Below, piece after piece: positions 1 through 6,840 of a DNA stretch of 7,216 nt. The stretch covers positions 1 to 7,216 of the forward strand of contig CAJKZL010000147.1 of assembly GCA_905204385.1 (NCBI GenBank), written 5' to 3'. Both the position numbers and the translations under genes were made by a program. Position 1 is the first letter of the stretch, and every line of letters starts with the position of its first letter. This DNA comes from an uncultured Odoribacter sp. (lineage in GTDB: Bacteria > Bacteroidota > Bacteroidia > Bacteroidales > Marinifilaceae). The notes under the pieces are model-generated. The model saw nothing but the letters and a program-made list of their open reading frames with translations, was not told the origin of the DNA and searched no databases.

Positions 1-796
1 TGCCTATGGTGACCCTATGTTTTCTCCTGTCGCCGTTGCTAAAAAGATGAATGTTCCACCGCCTGCCGATCTGAATACCATGATCCGTTTTGTCCTCTCC
101 CGGCGCCTTTCTTATACTCCCGGTGAATCGACCGCTTATTCCAACATCGGCTATGGAATTTTATCTAAAGTGATTGAAAAAGTTTCTGGCGAGGCCTATG
201 AGTCTTATATCCGGAGCCACATTCATTACACTGCCGGATGTTTCGACATGCATTTAGGAAAAAACCTTTACGAAGATAAACTTCCCTACGAAGTGAAATA
301 CTACGAAGTTTCCAATGCAGAACAAATTCCTGCCTGTGATGGTAGCGGGAAACTCGTTCCCCGCAGCAATGGAGGAAATAATATCGAAGAACTTTATGGT
401 GCTGGCGGATGGGTTGCCTCCCCCTCGGAGTTGCTTCGTTTTCTGGCTACCATCGATAAAGACTCCGGTATCCCGGATATTTAAACTCCGGCTTCCATAG
501 ATTATATGACTCAAAATGTATCTCATACCCAACCGATCGGATGGATTGAAACAAATGCCAAAGGAGATTGGGTGCGCACGGGAACCCTGGCGGGAACCAG
601 CGCATTGATGAAAAGACAGGCGAATGGATATTCCTGGGTTTTCCTGACCAATACCAGTAGCTGGAAAGGCTCTCGTTTCCCTACGTATATCGATAATGCT
701 GTCGATCGGGCTATGGCGACCGTTACGGAATGGCCGGACCGTGATTTGTTCGAAATGCAGAATATGGACCATGAAAAATTACTCGTCATCCGGTAA
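1..796 (+). pseudogene. Serine hydrolase (beta-lactamase / PBP4*-like fold), 5'-partial, interrupted by an in-frame stop
   Basis: The reading frame is open from base 2, so the gene starts before the window. About 264 codons are visible. Family signs are the Tyr-Ser-Asn of the second active-site motif (YSN, 137-145), followed by the usual helix (IGYGILSKVIEKVSG), a GAGGWVASPSELLRF segment, and near the end RTGTLAGTSA, where RTG (575-583) stands at the place of the H/KTG motif. The SxxK nucleophile motif would lie upstream of the window. A TAA at 482-484 interrupts the frame, yet the same frame resumes at once with TPASIDYMTQN and stays family-like to the stop at 794-796. One change, TTA (Leu) to TAA, would explain it and would restore PDILTPASIDYM. 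Proteins of this class are usually exported and act on peptidoglycan peptides, esters or amides; the substrate here is unknown. Without readthrough the product loses its third motif and is probably inactive. A base-call error is the main alternative. Confidence 0.8.
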
Positions 797-1892
797 TCGC
801 CCGACCATCCTGTTGGCTCCCAATGCTTTTAAAGGGAGCCTGGATGCCACTGAATTTTGCCGCATCATGTCCGATGAATTAACGGGGGATGACTTACATA
901 CACTTTGCTTGCCTATGTGCGACGGTGGTGATGGAACTGCCCGCATCATCGCCTCCTATCTCGACGCCTTACCACAAACCATTCAAACCGTCGATGCTTT
1001 GGGAAGGCCGCATCAGGCCACCTATTACTCGACGGCCGATTCAGCGATTATTGATTTGGCCGCCGTTTGTGGTCTGAAGGACTTGAAACCCTGCGAATAC
1101 AATGTCCTTCAAGCCAATACTGCGGGCCTGGGCAAAGTGCTGCTCCATGCCGCAAGTCAAGGGAAGCGGCGTATTTTACTAGGAGTTGGAGGTAGTGCCA
1201 GCATCGATGGAGGCTTGGGAGCCTTGGTTGAAATGGGATTGCAAATTGTAAAACCGATAGATCATTTTCGTAATCATCTGCTTGAAATCGTTGATTTTAA
1301 TACCGATAAATTAAAGGAAAATTTTAAAGGTCTTGAATGGATTATTTTGGCAGATGTGGATAATCGGCTTCTCGGCCCGGAAGGGGCTGCAGCCATCTTC
1401 GGACCTCAGAAAGGCGCTTCTTCTTTACAAGTGGCCATGCTGGATGAGGCCTTAGGTCGATTTGCAGCTTTACTGTTGTCAAAAACAAGTTGTGATATCC
1501 TTCCGCTGAAGCATGGAGGCGCTGCCGGAGGGATTGCAGCGGCTTTCCATGCCCTGTTGGGGGCTCGCTTGCTTTCAGGAGCCGATGTCTGTATCGGATT
1601 ATCCCGTTTCAAGGAATACCTCCCCACAGTGCAGTGGGTCGTTACCGGAGAAGGAAAAATCGATGCTCAGAGTATGCACGGAAAAATTCCCGGAGTAATA
1701 GCAGCTCTTTGTCATCGATACAAGGTGCCAGTAATGGGAGTGGCAGGCTGCGCAGAACCGCCACTCCCCGATTTCGATCGTATATATACTCTTCTGGATT
1801 ATGCGGTCAATTTGCCGGACGCACTGCGGCAACCCGGATATTACCTGCGAAAGGTTGCTAAAGATTTAAAAAGAAATATCCTAAATTTATAA
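771..1892 (+). CDS. garK: Glycerate kinase, type I (GarK/GlxK family)
   Basis: Phosphorylates D-glycerate with ATP to a phosphoglycerate (2-phosphoglycerate in the characterised type-I enzymes), feeding lower glycolysis; cytosolic. The 373-aa length matches the family. Recognisable blocks are LLAPNAFKGSL (residues 14-24), LPMCDGGDGT (47-56), the glycine-rich GVGGSASIDGGLG (138-150), a LLGPEGAAAIFGPQKGA block in the middle, and TGEGKIDAQSMHGK (292-305) near the C terminus. I chose the ATG at 771 because it leaves a short N-terminal extension before the first family block. The in-frame ATG at 696 would add 25 residues lying inside the hydrolase gene and unlike the family. No good Shine-Dalgarno precedes 771. 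The start overlaps the last 26 bp of the hydrolase frame, which suggests cotranscription and possibly translational coupling. Butyrate kinase follows 58 bp downstream. The family call is firm; the gene symbol rests on family only. Confidence 0.93.
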   Translation: MKNYSSSGNRPTILLAPNAFKGSLDATEFCRIMSDELTGDDLHTLCLPMCDGGDGTARIIASYLDALPQTIQTVDALGRPHQATYYSTADSAIIDLAAVCGLKDLKPCEYNVLQANTAGLGKVLLHAASQGKRRILLGVGGSASIDGGLGALVEMGLQIVKPIDHFRNHLLEIVDFNTDKLKENFKGLEWIILADVDNRLLGPEGAAAIFGPQKGASSLQVAMLDEALGRFAALLLSKTSCDILPLKHGGAAGGIAAAFHALLGARLLSGADVCIGLSRFKEYLPTVQWVVTGEGKIDAQSMHGKIPGVIAALCHRYKVPVMGVAGCAEPPLPDFDRIYTLLDYAVNLPDALRQPGYYLRKVAKDLKRNILNL

Positions 1893-1909
1893 TAAATTCG
1901 CTCATTTTC

Positions 1910-1940
1910 TTTGTGATTTGATTTCGATTTACAACTTTTG
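1910..1940 (+). promoter_or_regulatory. Weak candidate Bacteroidota-type promoter ahead of butyrate kinase
   Basis: TTTG at 1910-1913 is followed after 19 bp by AACTTTTG at 1933-1940, one mismatch from the Bacteroidota -7 consensus TAnnTTTG. If used, transcription would begin at about 1945-1948, so the message would be nearly leaderless for the ATG at 1951 and would have a leader of about 28 nt for the ATG at 1975. The region is AT-rich, so a chance match is quite possible, and buk may simply be read through from the glycerate kinase gene. Confidence 0.3.
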
Positions 1941-1941
1941 T

Positions 1942-1947
1942 AGGAGA
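1942..1947 (+). promoter_or_regulatory. Shine-Dalgarno-like site favouring the butyrate kinase start at 1951
   Basis: AGGAGA ends 3 nt before the ATG at 1951. It is the most convincing Shine-Dalgarno match near the plus-strand starts here, though the spacing is shorter than ideal. It favours 1951 over the in-frame ATG at 1975, where the classical butyrate kinase N terminus would begin, and over the TTG at 1918. Confidence 0.45.
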
Positions 1948-1950
1948 ATA

Positions 1951-3042
1951 ATGAATAATCTAAACAAACAGAAAATGACATTCCGAATTTTAACCATCAA
2001 TCCGGGTTCGACTTCTACCAAAATTGCTCTTTTCGACAACGAAGAGCAAATATTTTCAAAGACATTGCGTCATTCTGCAGAAGAATTGAGCCCTTTTTCT
2101 ACGGTAGCTTCCCAGTTTGAGTTCCGAAAAGATATCATCTTAGATGAATTGCAAAAAGCCGGGTACGATATCCATTCGCTCGACGCAATCGTTGGCAGAG
2201 GCGGGTTGGTCAAGCCTATAGAATCGGGGATCTATGAAGTAAATGAACGGTTGGCCCACGATTTGGAAAATCCGGTTATGGGAGAACATGCTTCCAATTT
2301 GGGGGGATTGATTGCGAGAGACATCGCCCGTCAATTGAACAATGGCATCAAAGCTTACATTGCCGACCCGGTGGTTGTCGATGAACTGGATCCTATAGCC
2401 CGGATTTCCGGCCACCCTGCGATCCACCGCGTTTCCATCTTTCATGCCTTGAATCAAAAAGTCATCGCCCGCACCTATGCCGGAGAGATCGGGAAAAGGT
2501 ATGAAGAACTCAACCTGATCGTAGCCCATATGGGGGGAGGTATATCCGTCGGAGCGCACGCTCATGGCAGGGTTGTGGATGTAAATAATGCACTGGATGG
2601 AGAAGGGCCGTTTTCGCCGGAACGTTCGGGAGGACTGCCCACCGGAGCCTTGGTCGACCTTTGTTTCAGCGGAAAATCCAAGGTCGAGGTCAGGAAAATG
2701 TTAAAGGGTGAAGGAGGAGTCGTTGCTTATTTAGGGACGAATGATATGCAGTTTGTGGAAACCGAAGCTGAGCAGGACTCTCGATATAAATTGATTCAGG
2801 AGGCTATGTGTTATCAGGTAAGTAAAGAAATCGGGGCTATGGCAGCCGTTTTAAAAGGAAAGGTAGATGCTATTCTGCTTACAGGCGGAATAGCCTATGG
2901 AAAACCTGTAACCGATTCTATTGCTGCCAGGGTTGAGTTTATCGCTCCGGTAAAAGTTTACCCGGGCGAAGATGAAATGCGTGCATTGGCGATGAATGGA
3001 CTGATGGTGCTGAGAGGAGAAATGACGGTCAAAGTGTATTGA
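1951..3042 (+). CDS. buk: Butyrate kinase
   Basis: Member of the acetate/butyrate kinase (ASKHA) family. It interconverts butyryl phosphate + ADP and butyrate + ATP, the final ATP-yielding step of the Ptb-Buk butyrate route; branched-chain or isobutyryl substrates are possible. Cytosolic. Visible blocks: the phosphate-binding N-terminal strand TINPGSTSTKIALF (residues 15-28), VGRGGLVKPIESGIYEVN, DPVVVDELDPIARISGHPAI with the nearby FHALNQKVIAR, the AHMGGGISVGAH nucleotide loop (192-203), DGEGPFSPERSGGLPTG (216-232) and LLTGGIAYGKP (309-319). From 1951 the protein is 363 aa; from the ATG at 1975 it is 355 aa, nearer the usual length. The Shine-Dalgarno at 1942-1947 decides for 1951, with doubt. 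The frame is also open back to a TTG at 1918, which is unlikely as a start. A phosphate butyryltransferase gene, often adjacent, is not here: the neighbours are glycerate kinase and an RRM gene. Substrate preference cannot be told from sequence alone. Confidence 0.94.
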   Translation: MNNLNKQKMTFRILTINPGSTSTKIALFDNEEQIFSKTLRHSAEELSPFSTVASQFEFRKDIILDELQKAGYDIHSLDAIVGRGGLVKPIESGIYEVNERLAHDLENPVMGEHASNLGGLIARDIARQLNNGIKAYIADPVVVDELDPIARISGHPAIHRVSIFHALNQKVIARTYAGEIGKRYEELNLIVAHMGGGISVGAHAHGRVVDVNNALDGEGPFSPERSGGLPTGALVDLCFSGKSKVEVRKMLKGEGGVVAYLGTNDMQFVETEAEQDSRYKLIQEAMCYQVSKEIGAMAAVLKGKVDAILLTGGIAYGKPVTDSIAARVEFIAPVKVYPGEDEMRALAMNGLMVLRGEMTVKVY

Positions 3043-3123
3043 GGCTCGTTCATCGGACCAAACTCACCGACAGAAACATAAATAAAAAGAAATCATTTTT
3101 TCAATGTTTTTTGAGTATAAATT

Positions 3124-3153
3124 TTTGGAATTCATAAATTAATCATATCTTTG
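3124..3153 (+). promoter_or_regulatory. Bacteroidota-type promoter for the RRM gene
   Basis: TTTG at 3124-3127, an 18-bp spacer, and TATCTTTG at 3146-3153 fit the Bacteroidota -33/-7 pattern (TTTG, about 17-20 bp, TAnnTTTG) exactly. Transcription would start near 3158-3161, giving a 5' leader of about 125-130 nt before the ATG at 3287. The surrounding spacer 3043-3286 has no credible gene and no strong terminator for buk; only short AU-rich hairpins are visible, for example around 3087-3101. Confidence 0.7.
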
Positions 3154-3214
3154 TCAGGTATTTGAGATTTGAACCAGTTTGTATTAAAAAGCACTTGTCG
3201 TCATTCAAAATGTA

Positions 3215-3290
3215 TCGTTAAGTAGACTTTCCTTTCAGCTTTCAACCTCATTTCAAGATTTATTAAATTATAAAAGTTTTTACTTAATGA
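3215..3290 (+). promoter_or_regulatory. Leader segment able to pair with the start codon of the RRM gene
   Basis: Bases 3215-3226 (UCGUUAAGUAGA) can pair with 3279-3290 (UUUACUUAAUGA) to give a continuous 12-bp helix, ten Watson-Crick pairs and two G-U pairs, enclosing a 52-nt loop. The 3' strand contains the AUG at 3287-3289. A competing small hairpin, AAGU/ACUU around a UUUU loop (3274-3285), uses part of the same bases, so two exclusive folds exist. The pairing is seen; a regulatory role such as temperature or autogenous control of translation is inference. The helix is AU-rich and could be chance in such a leader. Confidence 0.3.
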
Positions 3291-3607
3291 ACATTTACAT
3301 TTCAAATTTAAGTTATGCCGTAAATGATGGCGATTTAAAAGAATTATTCAGTGAATACGGAGAAATTTCTTCAGCAAAAGTTATCACTGACCGGGAAACA
3401 GGAAGATCCCGTGGCTTCGGTTTCGTAGAAATGTCTGACGACGTTCAGGGACAGAAAGCTATCGACGAACTGAATCAGGCCGAATACGATGGCAAAGTGA
3501 TCAATGTAACGGTTGCCCGTCCGAGAACTGACCGTCCTGCCGGAAACCGCAACGGATTCCACCGGAATAACGGTTTCAACGGAGAACGCAGAGAAAGAAG
3601 ATATTAA
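3287..3607 (+). CDS. Small RRM-type RNA-binding protein
   Basis: A 106-aa single-RRM protein of the short glycine/arginine-tailed kind found in Bacteroidota and cyanobacteria. RNP2 is IYISNL (residues 3-8) and RNP1 is RGFGFVEM (42-49), with the aromatic residues at the RNA-stacking positions (Tyr4, Phe44, Phe46). The RRM fills residues 1 to about 79. The rest is a flexible basic tail rich in Arg, Asn and Gly with a repeated NGF (NGFHRNNGFNG, 89-99) and ends RRERRY. It probably binds RNA in the cytosol as a post-transcriptional regulator or chaperone; Bacteroidota mostly lack Hfq, and related RRM proteins in Bacteroides affect polysaccharide-use transcripts. The specific targets are unknown. 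The ATG at 3287 gives the standard N terminus and has no Shine-Dalgarno, as often in this phylum. The gene is monocistronic between its own promoter (3124-3153) and the terminator (3619-3661). Confidence 0.93.
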   Translation: MNIYISNLSYAVNDGDLKELFSEYGEISSAKVITDRETGRSRGFGFVEMSDDVQGQKAIDELNQAEYDGKVINVTVARPRTDRPAGNRNGFHRNNGFNGERRERRY

Positions 3608-3618
3608 TTTTCCGGTAT

Positions 3619-3661
3619 AAAAAAAGTGTGATAAGACCCGAAGTTTTATCACACTTTTTTT
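3619..3661. terminator. Bidirectional intrinsic terminator between convergent genes
   Basis: A 19-bp hairpin: 3619-3637 pairs with 3643-3661 around a 5-nt loop (CCGAA), with one G-U pair near the loop. The core GTGTGATAA/TTATCACAC is flanked by seven A on the left and seven T on the right, so both strands give a stem followed by a U-run. It begins 11 nt after the RRM stop codon and ends 2 nt from the helicase stop codon (3664-3666 on the minus strand). Confidence 0.92.
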
Positions 3662-3663
3662 AT

Positions 3664-6600
3664 TTATACTTTCACAATCTTGTTCAACTTTACATACCAG
3701 ATATAGCCTTCCGGATCGGCATACCCTAACTTTTTAAGGGCATTGCAATAAAAGCGTACTTGCCTGAGATATCCTTTTTCCTCGCTTTGGCCGAATTTAT
3801 AATCTATCACCTTCACTGTCTCCCGTTTGATAATGACACGGTCGGGCCTGGCCTTGGTTCCTCCGGGAAAAAGAATTTCCCTTTCATTAATAACCTCGCA
3901 GTCCGGGTCAAACCAGGTTGAAGCTTCAGGGGCCAGCAGATATTCCCTGATTTTCTTTTCGTACTCTTTCTGATCTTCCATGCGGATCAATCCTTGGAGG
4001 TAAGCCTGATGAACAGCATAACCGATATCCTCCGGATACCTGACGGTTCGGAAAATTTCGTGTAAAAGTTTTCCTTCGTCGATAGCAGAATGAAGCGTTT
4101 GTCCGTCGACGGTAAAATCCCTGTACCGGTATTTTACGCTGATCCTTCCTTCGGGGTGATAAACCGGATAGGCTATTAAAGACCAGGGACTTCTCCTGTT
4201 TTCCCCTTTACATTCATTCCTTGATTTGATACCGAAGCAGTATTTCTCGTCCGGATTTTCCCCGTTCATCTGCCGTACAACTTCAAAAATAAAGGCTCCG
4301 ATATCGGATATCGGAATGCTTCCGTCCTTATTCACTTTAGGATGGTGCGGAAGGATATGCAGTTCGGTTTTAGCCCGTGTAAAGGCTACATAGAGCAGAT
4401 TTAAATTGTCGATATAGGCTTTTAAATGCTCTTCCAGATAGTTTTCTTTGAAAATAGTGTTCTCCAGCTTAGAGGAATAGTTTAAGGGGGCATATTCCAG
4501 TGCGTTGAAACCCTGTTCATTATTATTACACCAAATACGCCTCAACGGACGGATACTATCTAATTCCCAGCTACAAAACGGCAAAATCACCTGCTCGAAT
4601 TCCAGGCCTTTGGATTTATGAATCGTCAGAATCCTGACGGCATCTACTTCTTCAGAAGTGGTAAGTACCCGCTTTTTCTGTTCTTTTTCCCACCACTCCA
4701 GAAATAAATGAATACTGTTGGGATTGGCAGACTCATATTCATAAATGATATCCTGAAAAGCAATCAAATAAGGGATTTCTTCCTGTTTATCTTTCAGACC
4801 GAATCGATTGATGAGCATTTCAATGGTTTCAAACAGAGAATAGGATAAAATTTGTCCATTGTCTCTCTGAAAATCCGCATCTAATACACTGAATAGTTGC
4901 TCTGCGTGGCATTCGTGAAAAACCTCGTCGAGAGGCATGCCGTCATCTTTGACGAAGGTGTGAAAAAAATAAACGATAGTCGCTTTATTGACAGGATCAT
5001 AGGGTTCGGCAAGGTATTTCAGCAGGGCGACGATAAATTGTATATAAGGAGAAGACCAGACATACAAAGAATCGTTGGAAATAAAAGGAATAGGACGCAA
5101 AGCATTTTTATTGTACTCCATTAAATACTCTGCGACAAAAGCTCCTTCTTTTCCTCCCCTCACCAGGATTACCGTGTCTTTCAGCTTTCCTCCGCGTTCC
5201 AGGATATCCTGAATGGCGGCGACGACCTCCTCCATGATCCGGAGATCGCTCCCTTCTTCCTTTCTTTCGGGTCCGAAGTAAATTTCTACATACCCCGATT
5301 TCTTCTTTTTCGGATTTTGTCTCAATTCCTGATAGGCTTCGGCGATCATCCGGGCCCTCTCCCCGTTTCCGCCTGCATCCGCTTCATACAAATGAGTGAG
5401 CATTTCGGCCGACGCTTCAAAAAAGGCATTGTTAAATTCCACGATATCCCTGGCGCTTCTCCAATTGTCCTTCAACAGAATTTCCCGGACACCCAGATGC
5501 CTGAATTGTTTTTCAACTTCGTAAGCCAATAAGTTCCAATCTCCGTTCCTCCAGCGATAGATGCTCTGTTTGACATCCCCCACGATCATCACCTTATTTT
5601 TTTCTCCCAAGCTATTCGTCACTAAAGGACGGAAATTATTCCACTGCATGGCCGAGGTATCCTGAAACTCGTCGATCATCAGGTGTTTATAGTAATTGCC
5701 GCACTTTTCGTATAAGAAAGAACTATCGTTGCCGGCAATCAGCAAATTCAGAATTTTCGTGGTATCGCTGAGCAACATCAAGCCCTTTTCGTCGCAATAA
5801 GCTCTTACTTCCTGGTATAAGTCATTTAAGATTCCCAGTTGGTATAAATTGCCACTCAGTTGACGGGCCGACAAATAATGGCAATAGTCCGTTTCAAAAA
5901 TTTGTAAAGCTTCTTTCAGCCAATTCATCAGTTGGGGGCGGATGCCGGCGATCTTCTCTTTCTGCAAAGAGGTTTTAGTGATCCATGCCTCTTCTTCCTC
6001 AGCTCCTTTGCGGACGGTTGCTGTAGGAGGCTCGTCGAAATTACCGTCGGCTAATTTATAAAACCAGGATGCGCATCCTGCTTTCCCCCCTTTAAAGTCT
6101 GCCAACACCAATCCTTCGCTCTGAATCGTCTTCAAAGCCCGCAAAGCAATATCCGTCAATTTTTGTTCATAACGCTCTGCTATTGAATTCAGGAAATCAC
6201 GGTACACTTTCAGGAATTGCTTATCACCGAATTTGCTCAGTAACCGCCTGTCGAAAAGCATATAATTTTCTCGGAAAAGTTCTGTTCCCAGTTCTGCAAT
6301 TTTAGTCTTCACGCTCCAGGATTTTCCTTCTTCCACATTGCTATTCATCAATTCATTGATCCAATTGCGCAATTCAGGATTTTCTTTTACCTGTTGCATT
6401 ACCTTGTCGACCGCTTTCAGCAAAACATATTCACTGTCCAGTTCTACATTATATCCCGGATAAATTCCCAGTTCGCGCGTAAATGCTTTGATGATTCGTT
6501 GAAAAAACCGATCTATAGTAGTAATGGAAATGCGGCCGTAATCGTGCAATAGCATCGAGACCAGCGCTAAGGCTTTATTTTTCAGTTCCCCGTCCGTCAT

Positions 6601-6828
6601 TTTTAGCTCCTGTTTCAGTATGCGGCCGTAGTCACTGTCTTCTCCCAGTGCCAGGCGGTGAAGCTCTTTAATAATCCGGGACTTCATTTCCTCCGTTGCC
6701 TTATTCGTGAAGGTCACCGCCAATATATTCTTATATTCCGGAGGCGACTGAAAAATGATCCGGAAATATTCGAGCGTCAGGGCAAAAGTTTTTCCTGAAC
6801 CTGCAGAAGCCTTGTAAATATTTAACAT
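3664..6828 (-). CDS. UvrD/Rep-family helicase with C-terminal RecB-type nuclease (AddA/RecB-like)
   Basis: A 1054-aa superfamily-1A helicase-nuclease, probably the Bacteroidota AddA-like subunit that unwinds and resects DNA double-strand ends for RecA-dependent repair. Motifs in order: I ASAGSGKT (residues 7-14), Ia VTFTNKATEEM (38-48), II MIDEFQDTS (Asp386-Glu387), III GDVKQSIYRWRNGD (417-430), IV LKDNWRS (452-458), V ILTIHKSKGLEFEQ (733-746), VI LYVAFTRAK (812-820). The C terminus carries the PD-(D/E)XK nuclease of RecB type: His923 in LLHEIF, Asp996 in RPDRV, and Asp1009-Tyr1010-Lys1011 in VIDYKFG, followed by a QVRFYCNALKKLG helix. All key residues are present, so both activities look intact. 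The ATG at 6826-6828 sets Walker A close to the N terminus, as in relatives; AGGA overlaps the upstream stop 8 nt before it. The gene lies 10 bp after a TPR-like gene, and the other side is closed by a terminator, so no AddB partner is adjacent in the window. It is a little shorter than Firmicutes AddA (about 1200 aa). Confidence 0.93.
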   Translation of the reverse strand: MLNIYKASAGSGKTFALTLEYFRIIFQSPPEYKNILAVTFTNKATEEMKSRIIKELHRLALGEDSDYGRILKQELKMTDGELKNKALALVSMLLHDYGRISITTIDRFFQRIIKAFTRELGIYPGYNVELDSEYVLLKAVDKVMQQVKENPELRNWINELMNSNVEEGKSWSVKTKIAELGTELFRENYMLFDRRLLSKFGDKQFLKVYRDFLNSIAERYEQKLTDIALRALKTIQSEGLVLADFKGGKAGCASWFYKLADGNFDEPPTATVRKGAEEEEAWITKTSLQKEKIAGIRPQLMNWLKEALQIFETDYCHYLSARQLSGNLYQLGILNDLYQEVRAYCDEKGLMLLSDTTKILNLLIAGNDSSFLYEKCGNYYKHLMIDEFQDTSAMQWNNFRPLVTNSLGEKNKVMIVGDVKQSIYRWRNGDWNLLAYEVEKQFRHLGVREILLKDNWRSARDIVEFNNAFFEASAEMLTHLYEADAGGNGERARMIAEAYQELRQNPKKKKSGYVEIYFGPERKEEGSDLRIMEEVVAAIQDILERGGKLKDTVILVRGGKEGAFVAEYLMEYNKNALRPIPFISNDSLYVWSSPYIQFIVALLKYLAEPYDPVNKATIVYFFHTFVKDDGMPLDEVFHECHAEQLFSVLDADFQRDNGQILSYSLFETIEMLINRFGLKDKQEEIPYLIAFQDIIYEYESANPNSIHLFLEWWEKEQKKRVLTTSEEVDAVRILTIHKSKGLEFEQVILPFCSWELDSIRPLRRIWCNNNEQGFNALEYAPLNYSSKLENTIFKENYLEEHLKAYIDNLNLLYVAFTRAKTELHILPHHPKVNKDGSIPISDIGAFIFEVVRQMNGENPDEKYCFGIKSRNECKGENRRSPWSLIAYPVYHPEGRISVKYRYRDFTVDGQTLHSAIDEGKLLHEIFRTVRYPEDIGYAVHQAYLQGLIRMEDQKEYEKKIREYLLAPEASTWFDPDCEVINEREILFPGGTKARPDRVIIKRETVKVIDYKFGQSEEKGYLRQVRFYCNALKKLGYADPEGYIWYVKLNKIVKV

Positions 6829-6836
6829 GATAATAG

Positions 6837-6840
6837 TCCT
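6837..6840 (-). promoter_or_regulatory. Shine-Dalgarno of the helicase-nuclease gene, overlapping the upstream stop codon
   Basis: Read on the minus strand, AGGA begins inside the TAG stop of the TPR-like gene and sits 8 nt before the helicase ATG. This supports the start at 6828 and suggests translational coupling between the two genes. Confidence 0.5.

Noticed and set aside
575..583. Arg in place of His/Lys in the third active-site motif (RTG) as a sign of decay
   Set aside because: The surrounding residues (RTGTLAGTSA) are well formed and I recall Arg in this position in the Bacteroidales subgroup, so it is probably normal rather than a lesion.
696..770. Longer start for glycerate kinase at 696
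   Set aside because: The added 25 residues come from the hydrolase coding region in another frame and have no match to the family N terminus.
254..772. 172-aa minus-strand open frame
   Set aside because: It lies wholly antisense to the serine hydrolase, whose frame shows clear family motifs; the minus-strand product has no recognisable domain.
1918..1950. TTG start for butyrate kinase
   Set aside because: It adds 11 residues outside the family pattern, and a better ATG with a Shine-Dalgarno-like site follows at 1951.
2140..2565. 141-aa minus-strand open frame
   Set aside because: It is antisense to the best-conserved part of butyrate kinase and looks like a shadow frame.
3087..3101. Possible terminator after butyrate kinase
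   Set aside because: The hairpin has only about six A-U or G-U pairs with a 3-nt loop and no GC content, too weak to call.
3371..3652. 93-aa minus-strand open frame across the RRM gene
   Set aside because: It starts inside the terminator hairpin and is antisense to the RRM coding sequence; no domain or start signal supports it.
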